DNA of 64,000 bases, from positions 1 through 64,000 of the forward strand of contig NZ_JBHUER010000004.1 of the NCBI RefSeq assembly GCF_042681025.1, given 5' to 3'. This stretch comes from Methylopila henanensis (GTDB lineage Bacteria; Pseudomonadota; Alphaproteobacteria; Rhizobiales; Methylopilaceae). Shown one piece after another: positions 40,510 through 47,861 of this stretch. The stretch's first letter is position 1, and every line of letters begins with the position of its first letter. The notes under the pieces are model-generated. The model saw nothing but the letters and a program-made list of their open reading frames with translations. It ran no database searches and had not been told where the DNA came from. Position numbers and translations under genes: made by a program.

Positions 40510-41754
40510 GTGACGACCGAGGGAACCCCCTCCGGACCGCGGACCACGACGCCCGCCCCGGCGCCGGCCAACGACGCCGACGCGGGCGTGCGCCGGCCCG
40601 CAGGCCGTGCGCCGGCTGAGGCCTCCGGCCCGACCACGCCGCCGGCTCCGCCGTCGCCGCGCCGTCCGCGCCGCCAGAGCGCGCTCGTGGGCTATCTCAG
40701 CGGCGTCTTCACCTTCCTCACGCTGCTCGCGCTCGGCGTCGGCGGCGCGTTCTACTGGGGCAAGTCGACCTTCGACGCGCCCGGGCCGCTCGCGGCCGAG
40801 ACCACCGTCATGGTGCCGCGCAACCAGGGCGTCTCCGACATCGCCGCCTCGCTCGCCGCCGCGGGCGTCATCGACCATCCGAAGCTGTTCGAGGCCGGCG
40901 TGCGGCTCTACCGCGCCAACGACCGGCTGCGCTTCGGCGAATACGCCTTCCCGGCCCATGTCTCGATGCGCGAGGCCATGGAGATCCTGACCTCCGGCCG
41001 GTCGATCGAGCACGCCATCACGATCCCCGAAGGCCTGACCAGCCTCCAGATCGTCGAGCGGCTGCGCGACATCGATCTGCTCACCGGCGACGTCAAGGAG
41101 ATCCCGCCGGAAGGCGCGCTGCTGCCGGAGACCTACCGGGTGATGCGCGGCACGTCGCGCGAGCAGGTGCTGGCGCGCATGCGCCAGTCGCAGAAGGCCG
41201 CGCTCGAGGAGGTCTGGCGCGGGCGCGATCCCTCCGTGCCGGTCAAGTCGCCGGACGACCTGCTGGTATTGGCCTCGCTGATCGAGAAGGAGACCGGCGT
41301 CGCCGAGGAGCGGACGCGGGTCGCGGCGGTGTTCGTGAACCGTCTCCGCAAGGGCATGCGGCTCCAGTCCGACCCGACGATCGTCTACGGCCTCGTCGGC
41401 GGCCGCGGCACGCTGGGGCGCAGCCTCACGCGCACCGACATCCAGTCGCGCACGCCCTACAACACCTACGTTATCAACGGACTGCCGGCTGGGCCGATCG
41501 CGAATCCCGGCCGCGCGTCGCTGGAGGCCGCGGCCCGTCCCGACACGTCCGGCGAGCTGTATTTCGTCGCCGACGGCACCGGGGGCCACGCCTTCGCTTC
41601 GACGCTCGCCGAGCACAACCGCAACGTCCAGCGCTGGCGCCAGGTCGAGCGCGCCCGCGGCGCGCAGACCGACCGGGCCGCGCCGGACGAGGCGGCGCCC
41701 GAGCCGGAAGGCGGCTCCGCCGCGGCTCCCGGCTCCTCGGCCCCGCGCCGCTAG
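40510..41754 (+). CDS. mltG: Endolytic transglycosylase MltG (YceG-like)
   Basis: This is a 414-residue murein lytic transglycosylase that terminates nascent glycan strands. A proline-rich cytoplasmic N-terminus (about 60 residues) precedes one membrane helix (VGYLSGVFTFLTLLALGVGG) and the periplasmic YceG domain. The catalytic Glu lies in VLASLIEKETGVAEE, and the conserved RLQSDPTIVYG and NTYVINGLPAGPIANPG follow. A low-complexity Ala/Pro tail ends the protein. It starts with a GTG. fabF-mltG is the standard pairing in alphaproteobacteria. Its stop overlaps the convergent DUF1206 gene by four bases. Confidence 0.95.
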   Translation: MTTEGTPSGPRTTTPAPAPANDADAGVRRPAGRAPAEASGPTTPPAPPSPRRPRRQSALVGYLSGVFTFLTLLALGVGGAFYWGKSTFDAPGPLAAETTVMVPRNQGVSDIAASLAAAGVIDHPKLFEAGVRLYRANDRLRFGEYAFPAHVSMREAMEILTSGRSIEHAITIPEGLTSLQIVERLRDIDLLTGDVKEIPPEGALLPETYRVMRGTSREQVLARMRQSQKAALEEVWRGRDPSVPVKSPDDLLVLASLIEKETGVAEERTRVAAVFVNRLRKGMRLQSDPTIVYGLVGGRGTLGRSLTRTDIQSRTPYNTYVINGLPAGPIANPGRASLEAAARPDTSGELYFVADGTGGHAFASTLAEHNRNVQRWRQVERARGAQTDRAAPDEAAPEPEGGSAAAPGSSAPRR

Positions 41755-42590
41755 ACGACCTTGCGCAGCGCCGCCCTCGCGTCGTCGAGGTCGGGCGCGT
41801 CGATGCGGCGGTAGCGCGCCTGCACGAAGCCGAACAGGCCGAAGGCGAACAGACCCGCCGCGGTAAGGCCGAGCAGGACCCAGCCATAGGGCTGCGCGCG
41901 CAGCGCCTGCAGCGCGCCGCCGAGGCCGCGGACCTCCTCCGAATCGGCGCGCCAGGCGGCGAGCGCGAGGAAGCCGCCGATCAGCAGGAAGGTGACGCCG
42001 CGCGCCGCGTAGCCCGCGCGCCCGACCGCCGTCACCCAACCCATGGCGTCCGGCGGGACGGAGAGGCGCTTGGTCACGTCGCCCCGCCACGCCTTCCAGC
42101 CATAGCCGAAGCCGCCGGCGACGACGCCGAACCCGATCGCCGCGATCGCCCAGCGGCCGAGCGGCTGCGCAAGCGCCCATGCGGTCCAGTCCTGCGCGGC
42201 CTGGTCTTCGCCGCCTCCTCCGCCGCCGCGCCCGGCGGCGAGGCCGATGGCCGTGCCGGCGAGGCCGAGATAGACCACGCCGCTCAGGGCCTGCAGCGCC
42301 CGGACGCCCCGGCCCTTGGCGCTGTCCCCTCGGCCGTCGGCGTCGGTTACGGCGCTGGTGATGCGCCACGCCGCGAAGCAGACGAGGCCTGCGCCCACGG
42401 CCGCCAGGAGCGCGGCGCCGAAGGGCTGCTCCAGCACGACCAGCAATGCGCTCCGGCTGCCGCCGGTCGACCCGCCGACGCCGATGGCCGCCAGCACGGC
42501 GAGCCCGCCGACAAGGCAATAGACGAGACCCCTGGCGGCGAAGCCGAGGCGGGCGAGCGTTTCGATGCGCGACGCGTGATGAAGGTCCAT
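41751..42590 (-). CDS. DUF1206 domain membrane protein
   Basis: This is a 279-residue integral membrane protein with six predicted segments arranged as three copies of a two-helix unit, the layout of DUF1206. Each repeat opens with a similar string: LARLGFAARGLVYCLVGGLA, LQALSGVVYLGLAGTAIGLA and VGRAGYAARGVTFLLIGGFL. The second segment of each unit contains FGxxLL/GxGL-like glycines. Function is unknown. It is the only minus-strand gene between mltG and the 42.7 kb small transcript and overlaps mltG by four bases at its 3' end. Confidence 0.85.
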   Translation of the reverse strand: MDLHHASRIETLARLGFAARGLVYCLVGGLAVLAAIGVGGSTGGSRSALLVVLEQPFGAALLAAVGAGLVCFAAWRITSAVTDADGRGDSAKGRGVRALQALSGVVYLGLAGTAIGLAAGRGGGGGGEDQAAQDWTAWALAQPLGRWAIAAIGFGVVAGGFGYGWKAWRGDVTKRLSVPPDAMGWVTAVGRAGYAARGVTFLLIGGFLALAAWRADSEEVRGLGGALQALRAQPYGWVLLGLTAAGLFAFGLFGFVQARYRRIDAPDLDDARAALRKVV

Positions 42591-42678
42591 GACACGATCA
42601 TCGGGCGGCCGCGCAGCGCTTCAAGGCGCGAAGAGGCGCGCCCGTCCCCACCGGAGGCGGCGGCCGACGTGACGCCCC

Positions 42679-42707
42679 TTGCCCGACTCGACCGGCCGCC
42701 TCATACT
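42679..42707 (+). promoter_or_regulatory. Candidate sigma-70 promoter of the small transcript
   Basis: TTGCCC (42679-42684) and CATACT (42702-42707) are separated by exactly 17 bases; each matches 4 of 6 consensus bases. Transcription would start near 42714, about 17 bases before the extended Shine-Dalgarno sequence. Confidence 0.45.
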
Positions 42708-42742
42708 TTCGGTGTCGTCAACAACCGAAAGGAGGTGATCCG

Positions 42743-42817
42743 GTGTCTCATCGTCTTGATCAGCGCTCGGAGAGCGCCGTGACCTGGATCTCGGCTTCGG
42801 CTGGGGTGCGCGCCTGA
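42743..42817 (+). CDS. 24-residue peptide ORF with near-ideal ribosome binding site
   Basis: This is a GTG-started ORF of 24 codons beginning SHRLDQRSESAV and ending ASAGVRA. GGAGG lies 7 bases upstream of the start within a 15-base stretch complementary to the 16S 3' end, so translation initiation should be very strong. The peptide is hydrophilic with one Trp and no signal or membrane segment. It could be a functional small protein, a leader peptide, or a way to load ribosomes onto the RNA. No downstream gene on the same strand is available to be attenuated. Confidence 0.5.
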   Translation: MSHRLDQRSESAVTWISASAGVRA

Positions 42818-42861
42818 TTCAGGCGGTCGCGGAGGTCTTTCACGACCGCGATTGGAGATGG

Positions 42862-42898
42862 GAGGGGTCGTCCGCAAGGGCGGCCCCTCTGCTCTTTC
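42862..42898 (+). terminator. Candidate terminator of the small transcript
   Basis: GAGGGG (42862-42867) and CCGC (42872-42875) pair with GCGG (42880-42883) and CCCCTC (42884-42889), with a 4-base bulge and AAGG loop, followed by TGCTCTTTC. It may also end the convergent EAL transcript. Confidence 0.5.
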
Positions 42899-43691
42899 AA
42901 GCCACCGCGGCGTGGGCCCGCGGCGTCTCCGGCAGGACAACGGCGGGCAGACGCCCAAGCTCCGGACGCGCGAACAGATAGCCCTGCATCAGCGTCACGC
43001 CCATGGTCTTGAGACAGGCGTATTCCTCGAAGGTCTCGATCCCCTCGGCCACGACGCGCATGCCGATGGCTTCCGCCAAGGTCATCATGCTGGCGAGGAT
43101 CGCCTGCCGAACGCGGCTGCCGTCGATGCCGCGGATCAGGTCCATGTCGAGCTTTACGACGTCGGGCTGGAACTCGGCGAGCAGGTTCAGGCCGGAATGC
43201 CCTGCGCCGAAATCGTCGATGGCGGTGGTGAAGCCCTGACGCTTGTACTCCGCAAGAATCCGCGTGAGATGCGGCCGGTCTTCGATCTTCTCGCCTTCCG
43301 TCACTTCGAACATGATGCGGTCGACCGGGAAGCCATGCCTCCGGGCGGCCGCGAGCGTGGTGCCGAGGCAGAGCGCCGGCTCGTAGACGGCGTTCGGCAT
43401 GAAGTTGATGCTGACCAGGGATTGGATGCCTAGCCGCGCGGCGGCCTCCACGGCGGCGCGGCGGCAGAGCTGGTCGAACGCGAAGCGCGTGTCCGGCGTG
43501 ACATGCGCGAGAACCGCGGCCGCGCCTTCGCCGTTCGCGCCGCGGACCAGCGCCTCGTAAGCGAAGACGCTTCCGTCGGTCACGTCGAGGATGGGCTGGA
43601 AGGCCATCGCGATGTCGATCGCAAAAGGCTGACGGCAGCCGGCGCAGCCCGCGTTCGCGAGCAGATCAAAAGACTCCAGACCGATGCGCAT
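42897..43691 (-). CDS. Stand-alone EAL domain c-di-GMP phosphodiesterase
   Basis: This is a 264-residue protein that is almost only an EAL domain. The EAL motif reads YEALVRG. Metal and catalytic residues are retained: SINFMPN, FEVTEGEKIED, IDDFGAGHSGLN, KLDMDLIRGID, VVAEGIETFEE and MQGYLFARP. It should therefore hydrolyse cyclic di-GMP. The N-terminal 25 residues carry CAGC (Cys16, Cys19), a possible metal or redox site. The overall form resembles the EAL half of blue-light BlrP1/YcgF proteins without the BLUF domain. The nearby flagellar genes fit a motility-sessility role, but this is inference. Confidence 0.92.
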   Translation of the reverse strand: MRIGLESFDLLANAGCAGCRQPFAIDIAMAFQPILDVTDGSVFAYEALVRGANGEGAAAVLAHVTPDTRFAFDQLCRRAAVEAAARLGIQSLVSINFMPNAVYEPALCLGTTLAAARRHGFPVDRIMFEVTEGEKIEDRPHLTRILAEYKRQGFTTAIDDFGAGHSGLNLLAEFQPDVVKLDMDLIRGIDGSRVRQAILASMMTLAEAIGMRVVAEGIETFEEYACLKTMGVTLMQGYLFARPELGRLPAVVLPETPRAHAAVA

Positions 43692-43878
43692 GCTCTGCTC
43701 GTATTTGGCTCCGCCGCACGGCGGGCTCTGCTCGAGGCAGACTGCGGGGCACCAGATTACCCTGCGGTTAATTGCGTCCGCCCGTCGTGGACGCCGCGAT
43801 GACGAAAGCGACGGATCGCCTTAAGAGTGGTCCGGAAAGCAGCGCGACGAAGACGCGGCTATCCGGGAGGACTGGTCC

Positions 43879-45768
43879 ATGGGCGCTTACGAAGACCTGC
43901 ACGCGCGGTCGCTCGAAGACCGGGAGGCCTTCTGGCTCGAAGCCGCCAGGGCCGTGGACTGGTTCGAGCCGCCGACCCGCGCCTTCGACCCCGATCAGGG
44001 CGCCTATGGCCGCTGGTTTCCGGACGGGGTCGTCAACGCCTGCCACAACGCGCTCGACCGCCATGTCGACGCCGGCCGGGGCGGACAGACCGCCCTGATC
44101 TACGACAGCCCCGTCACCGGATCGAAGCGCAGCTACACCTACGCGGGCTTGCGCGACGAGGTCTCGGCCTTCGCCGCCGTGCTGCAGGACCTCGGCGTCG
44201 CGAAGGGCGACCGCGTGGTGATCTACATGCCCATGGTCCCGGAGGCGCTGGTCGGCATGTACGCCTGCGCGAGGCTTGGCGCGATCCATTCCGTGGTGTT
44301 CGGCGGCTTCGCGGCGGCGGAGCTCGCCAAGCGCATCGATGACGCGGCGCCCAAGGTGGTGCTGACGGCCTCCTGCGGGATCGAGCCGACGCGGAAGGTC
44401 GCCTACAAGCCGCTGCTCGACCAGGCGATCGCCGCCGCGTCCCACAAGCCGGACGCGGTCGTCCTGCTGCAGCGGCCCGAGCTCGAGGCCGAGCTGACGC
44501 CGGGGCGCGACCACGACTGGGCCGCCCTGCGCGCCGCGGCGGAGGGGCGGACCACGGACTGCGCGCCCGTCGCTGCGACCGATCCGCTCTACATCCTCTA
44601 TACCTCCGGCACCACGGGCACCCCGAAAGGCGTGGTGCGCGACACCGGCGGCTATCTGGTCGCGCTCGCCTGGTCGATGAAGGCCGTCTACGGCCTCAAT
44701 CCCGGCGAGGCGTTCTTCTGCGCCTCCGACATCGGCTGGGTGGTCGGGCACTCCTACATCGTCTATGCGCCGCTGATCATCGGCGCGACCACGGTGCTCT
44801 ACGAGGGCAAGCCGGTCGGGACGCCGGACGCCGGCGCGTTCTGGCGCGTCATCTCCGAGCATGGCGTGGTGGCGCTGTTCACCGCGCCGACGGCGCTGCG
44901 CGCCATCCGCAAGGAGGACCCGGAGGGCCGGGAGGCTCGGAAATACGACCTCTCCCGCCTGCGCGCCCTGTTCCTCGCCGGCGAACGGGCGGACCCGCCC
45001 AGCATCCAGTGGGCGGAGACGCTGCTCGGCGTGCCTGTGATCGACAACTGCTGGCAGACCGAGACCGGCTGGCCGATCGTCGCGAACCCGATCGGGTTCG
45101 AGCGGCTGCCGGTCAAGCTCGGCTCGCCGACCGTGCCGATGCCGGGCTACGACGTGCGCGTGCTGACCGACGAGGGCCACGAGGCGCCGCGCGGAACGCT
45201 CGGCAACATCGTCATCCGCCTGCCGCTGCCGCCGGGCTGCCTGCCGACGCTGTGGAACGCCGACGACCGCTTCCGCTCGGCTTATCTCGATGGCTTTCCC
45301 GGCTACTACCAGACCTCGGACGCCGGCTTCGTCGACGAGGACGGCTATGTCTTCTTCATGGCCCGCACCGACGACATCATCAACGTCGCCGGCCACCGGC
45401 TCTCGACCGGCGGCATGGAGGAGGTGATCGCGAGCCACCCGGACGTGGCGGAATGCGCCGTGGTCGGCGTGGCCGACCAGCTCAAGGGCCAGTCGCCGAC
45501 CGGCTTCGTGGTGCTGAAGGCGGGCGTCGACCGTACGCCGGCGGACATCGAGCGCGAGATCGTCGCGCTGGTGCGCGACCGCATCGGCCCGGTCGCGGCG
45601 TTCAAGACCGCGCTCACCGTCCAGCGCCTGCCCAAGACCCGCTCCGGCAAGATCCTGCGCGGCACGATCCAGAAGATCGCCGACGGCGAGGACTGGGCGA
45701 TGCCCGCGACCATCGAGGACCCGACGACGCTGGACGAGATCGGCGACGCGCTCGCGGCGCGGCGCTGA
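43879..45768 (+). CDS. prpE: Propionyl-CoA synthetase (acetyl-CoA synthetase-like)
   Basis: This is a 629-residue acyl-CoA synthetase of the ANL superfamily. An ACAS N-terminal domain (YEDLHARSLEDREAFW, VDWFEPPTRAFD) is followed by the AMP-binding motif YTSGTTGTPKGVVRD, then DIGWVVGHSYIVYAPL and NCWQTETGWPI. The C-terminal domain carries the catalytic lysine in LPKTRSGKILRGTI. Features such as YGRWFPDGVVNACHNALDRH and DTGGYLVALAWSM favour propionyl- over acetyl-CoA synthetase. It is probably used for propionate assimilation. A GST gene follows 13 bases downstream. Confidence 0.92.
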   Translation: MGAYEDLHARSLEDREAFWLEAARAVDWFEPPTRAFDPDQGAYGRWFPDGVVNACHNALDRHVDAGRGGQTALIYDSPVTGSKRSYTYAGLRDEVSAFAAVLQDLGVAKGDRVVIYMPMVPEALVGMYACARLGAIHSVVFGGFAAAELAKRIDDAAPKVVLTASCGIEPTRKVAYKPLLDQAIAAASHKPDAVVLLQRPELEAELTPGRDHDWAALRAAAEGRTTDCAPVAATDPLYILYTSGTTGTPKGVVRDTGGYLVALAWSMKAVYGLNPGEAFFCASDIGWVVGHSYIVYAPLIIGATTVLYEGKPVGTPDAGAFWRVISEHGVVALFTAPTALRAIRKEDPEGREARKYDLSRLRALFLAGERADPPSIQWAETLLGVPVIDNCWQTETGWPIVANPIGFERLPVKLGSPTVPMPGYDVRVLTDEGHEAPRGTLGNIVIRLPLPPGCLPTLWNADDRFRSAYLDGFPGYYQTSDAGFVDEDGYVFFMARTDDIINVAGHRLSTGGMEEVIASHPDVAECAVVGVADQLKGQSPTGFVVLKAGVDRTPADIEREIVALVRDRIGPVAAFKTALTVQRLPKTRSGKILRGTIQKIADGEDWAMPATIEDPTTLDEIGDALAARR

Positions 45769-45781
45769 CTGCGGGGAGGGC

Positions 45782-46429
45782 GTGCTCACGCTCTGGGGGC
45801 GCAGGAACTCGTTCAACGTCCAGAAGACGCTGTGGCTGCTTGACGAGATCGGCCTCGATTACCGCCATGTCCCGGCAGGAGGCGGTTTCGGCCGGCTCGG
45901 CGAGTTGCGGGACCGCGGCCTGAACCCGCATGGCCGCGTGCCGGTGCTGGAGGACGACGGCCTCCCGGTCTGGGAATCGCACGCCATCCTGCGCTATCTC
46001 GCCGCCCGCTACGGGGCCGGGGCGTTCTGGCCCGACGATCCCGCGGAACGGGCGCGGATCGACGGCTGGATGGACTGGGCGCAGACTGCGCTGCAGCCGG
46101 CGTTTCTGAACGGGGTGTTCTGGGGCTTCTACCGCACGCCCGAGGAACAGCGGGACTGGCCGGCGATCAACGCGAGCGTCGCCCGCTGCGCCGAGCTGTT
46201 CGGGCTGATGGACGAAGCGCTGGCGAGCGCTCCGTTCCTCGCCGGCGACCGGCTGACGCTGGCCGACGTCGCGGCCGGCGCCGCGCTCTTCCGCTACTAC
46301 GAGCTGGAGATCGACCGGCCGCGGCTGCCGCATGTGGAGGCGTGGCGCGATCGTCTTTACGAGCGGCCCGCCTATCGCGCGAACGTTATGCTGCCGTTCG
46401 ACGAGCTGCGTGGCCGGCTCGACTTCTGA
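45782..46429 (+). CDS. Glutathione S-transferase family protein
   Basis: This is a 215-residue GST with thioredoxin-like N-terminal half (LTLWGRRNSFNVQKTLWLL, NPHGRVPVLEDDGLPVWES) and all-helical C-terminal half (LAGDRLTLADVAAGAALFRYYE). ES of the WESHAI string is the glutathione-binding pair. It starts with a GTG 13 bases after prpE, so it probably shares that transcript. The substrate is unknown. It ends 8 bases from the convergent trcR gene. Confidence 0.92.
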   Translation: MLTLWGRRNSFNVQKTLWLLDEIGLDYRHVPAGGGFGRLGELRDRGLNPHGRVPVLEDDGLPVWESHAILRYLAARYGAGAFWPDDPAERARIDGWMDWAQTALQPAFLNGVFWGFYRTPEEQRDWPAINASVARCAELFGLMDEALASAPFLAGDRLTLADVAAGAALFRYYELEIDRPRLPHVEAWRDRLYERPAYRANVMLPFDELRGRLDF

Positions 46430-46437
46430 CGACGGCC

Positions 46438-47133
46438 TCAGCGGCTGTCGTCGTCCTCGTCCTCGTCGTCCCGCTTGAGCTGCTTGAGCTTCGCGAACAC
46501 GCTCTGGACGTCGAGCTCGCGCTCGGACGAGGCGTCGTCGCCGGTCGTGACCTCCGCCGGCAGCAGCGTCTCGTTGTCCTCTTCCTTGCGCAGGACGGCG
46601 TCCGGGTTGGCCTTGGCGGCCTTCGCCACCTCGAAGTCGAGGTCGATCTGCGAGCACAGGCCGAGCGTCACCGGATCGGCCGGCGTAAGGTTGGCGGCGT
46701 TCCAGTGGGTGCGGTCGCGGATCGCGGCGATCGTCGACTTGGTGGTGCCGACGAGGCGGATGATCTGCGTGTCCTTGAGCTCCGGATGGTTCCGCACCAG
46801 CCAGAGGATCGCGTTCGGGCGATCCTGCCGGCGCGAGACCGGGGTGTAGCGCGGGCCCTTGCGGGGCTTCACCGGCGGCAGGCGCACCTTGGAGACCGCG
46901 AGCTGAAGCCGGTAGTCCGGGTTCTTCTGGCCCTTCTCGATCTCCTCGCGGGTGATCTGGCCGGAGGTGATCGGGTCGAGGCCCTTGATGCCCTGCGCGG
47001 CCTCGCCGTCGGCGACGGCTTTGACCTCGAGCTCGTGCAGCTTGCAGAAATCGGCGATCTGGGCGAACGACAGCGAGGTGTTCTCGACGAGCCAGACCGC
47101 GGTCGCCTTCGGCATCAGCGGCGCGTTCGACAT
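46438..47133 (-). CDS. trcR: Cell cycle transcriptional regulator TrcR (DUF1013)
   Basis: This is a 231-residue protein matching DUF1013, named TrcR. MPKATAVWLVENTSLSFAQIADFC and RPNAILWLVRNHPELKDTQII, with LVGTTKSTIAAIRDRTHWN, form two helix-turn-helix-like units. The C-terminus ends in an acidic DDEDEDDDSR tail. TrcR-type proteins are alphaproteobacterial and associate with transcription and the cell cycle; the exact targets here are unknown. The ATG at 47133 is chosen because the conserved sequence starts there. It lies divergently from the DUF1192 gene, within the cell-cycle and flagellar region. Confidence 0.9.
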   Translation of the reverse strand: MSNAPLMPKATAVWLVENTSLSFAQIADFCKLHELEVKAVADGEAAQGIKGLDPITSGQITREEIEKGQKNPDYRLQLAVSKVRLPPVKPRKGPRYTPVSRRQDRPNAILWLVRNHPELKDTQIIRLVGTTKSTIAAIRDRTHWNAANLTPADPVTLGLCSQIDLDFEVAKAAKANPDAVLRKEEDNETLLPAEVTTGDDASSERELDVQSVFAKLKQLKRDDEDEDDDSR

Positions 47134-47328
47134 GGGTGCAATGCTCCTCTCGCTCCGACCGCCGGGGTGCGGCGGAGCCCTGACCGTTATCTCGATGACG
47201 GGGGTTGCGGGCTTTATAAGCCGAAGGCCGCTGTCCTGGCAACGCATGTCCGTCCGCGGGACGCTTGCGCCCGCCCGTCCCGATGCGGCACGTTCGGCGT
47301 CCGAAAACGAGCCGATGGGAGGACGTCC

Positions 47329-47529
47329 ATGGCGGTCTTCGACGACGACGCTCCGAAACCCGCCGCGGCGCCGGCGCAGCATGCGATCGGGCAGGACCTC
47401 GGCCGCCTGTCCGTCGACGAGCTTGTGGAGCGGGTCGCGGCGCTCAAGGCGGAGATCGTCCGGGTCGAGGCCGCGATCGCCGCGAAATCCTCGCACCGCA
47501 GCGCGGCCGACGCGATCTTCCGGAGTTGA
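47329..47529 (+). CDS. DUF1192 family protein
   Basis: This is a 66-residue protein with the DUF1192 pattern: MAVFDDDAPKP at the N-terminus, then IGQDLGRLSVDELVERVAAL and KAEIVRVEAAIAAKSSHRSAA, the last forming a short coiled coil. The function is unknown. It is a single small gene divergent from trcR; orthologues commonly sit near DUF1465/rcdA as here. The ATG at 47329 follows a GGGAGGAC ribosome binding site. Confidence 0.85.
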   Translation: MAVFDDDAPKPAAAPAQHAIGQDLGRLSVDELVERVAALKAEIVRVEAAIAAKSSHRSAADAIFRS

Positions 47530-47570
47530 TCGGCCATCGCGCGCCTGATTCCGAACGGTCTCCGATGCTC

Positions 47571-47586
47571 TTAAGGCGGCGTTAAC
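47571..47586 (+). promoter_or_regulatory. CtrA-binding box (TTAA-N7-TTAAC)
   Basis: TTAA (47571-47574), GGCGGCG, TTAAC (47582-47586) is an exact match to the Caulobacter CtrA consensus TTAA-N7-TTAAC. It lies about 280 bases upstream of rcdA but ahead of two terminators, so its direct target may be a small RNA. Confidence 0.7.
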
Positions 47587-47627
47587 CTTTTCAAGCGATT
47601 AATGAGCTGTCCAGTTTTCTGGATTCC

Positions 47628-47651
47628 GAGTGGTTCCTGTCCACTCTTTTT
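47628..47651 (+). terminator. Hairpin with T run (first of two)
   Basis: GAGTGG (47628-47633) pairs with CCACTC (47641-47646) across a 7-base loop, followed by TTTTT at 47647-47651. Confidence 0.55.
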
Positions 47652-47675
47652 GACGCCTCCCTGTCATGGACTTAA

Positions 47676-47702
47676 GGCCGCCGCTTCCGGCGGCCTTTTT
47701 TT
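47676..47702 (+). terminator. Strong intrinsic terminator
   Basis: The perfect 8-bp stem GGCCGCCG/CGGCGGCC (47676-47683, 47688-47695) with CTTC loop is followed by seven T residues. It would end any transcript entering from the DUF1192 gene or from the CtrA box. Confidence 0.85.
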
Positions 47703-47861
47703 GGCGCGTTAACCGTCCGTGCGCCTTGTCGCGGCGCGGCCGGTGGAAAAGCCGGCTGTTGGCGCCCCGATTGCCCAACCCCTGTCGTTGATGCGACGCT
47801 GTCCGAAGGCTAAGGCTTCTCGCCGGCTTGAGCGCGCGTTCCCGAGAGAGGTTGTCCGATT

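Larger units (their letters stand above)
42591..42896. other. Intergenic region holding a candidate small transcript
   Basis: This is a 306-base gap between the DUF1206 start and the 3' end of the EAL gene. It is explained in part by a promoter-like pair, a 24-codon ORF and hairpins listed separately. The first 85 bases show nothing but the presumed promoter of the DUF1206 gene. Confidence 0.6.
42713..42898 (+). ncRNA. Candidate structured small RNA or leader with short ORF
   Basis: The predicted transcript is about 185 bases. It contains a 15-base sequence fully complementary to the 16S rRNA 3' tail (GAAAGGAGGTGATCC, 42727-42741), a short ORF, and three hairpins: GCGCTC/GAGCGC (42763-42777), GCGGTCG/CGACCGC (42823-42849, with GGAGG in its loop) and the terminal hairpin at 42862-42889. 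No family was recognised. The boundaries are inferred from promoter and hairpin positions. Confidence 0.45.
47590..47702 (+). ncRNA. Candidate small RNA downstream of CtrA box
   Basis: A 110-base stretch starts just after the CtrA box and contains CCAG-TTTT-CTGG (47611-47622), then two terminator-type hairpins (47628-47651, 47676-47702). There is no ORF with a ribosome binding site. No clear -10 element was found, and it could instead be the 3' untranslated region of the DUF1192 gene. Confidence 0.35.
47530..47861. other. Intergenic region with CtrA box and tandem terminators
   Basis: This is a 332-base gap between the DUF1192 gene and rcdA. It holds a perfect CtrA box, two intrinsic terminators and a lone TTAACC half-site at 47709-47714, about 150 bases upstream of rcdA. 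Nothing protein-coding is apparent. Confidence 0.7.

Noticed and set aside
43768..45816. Long minus-strand frame opposite prpE
   Set aside because: This is an antisense shadow of a complete acyl-CoA synthetase with all motifs in place; no ribosome binding site or family resemblance.
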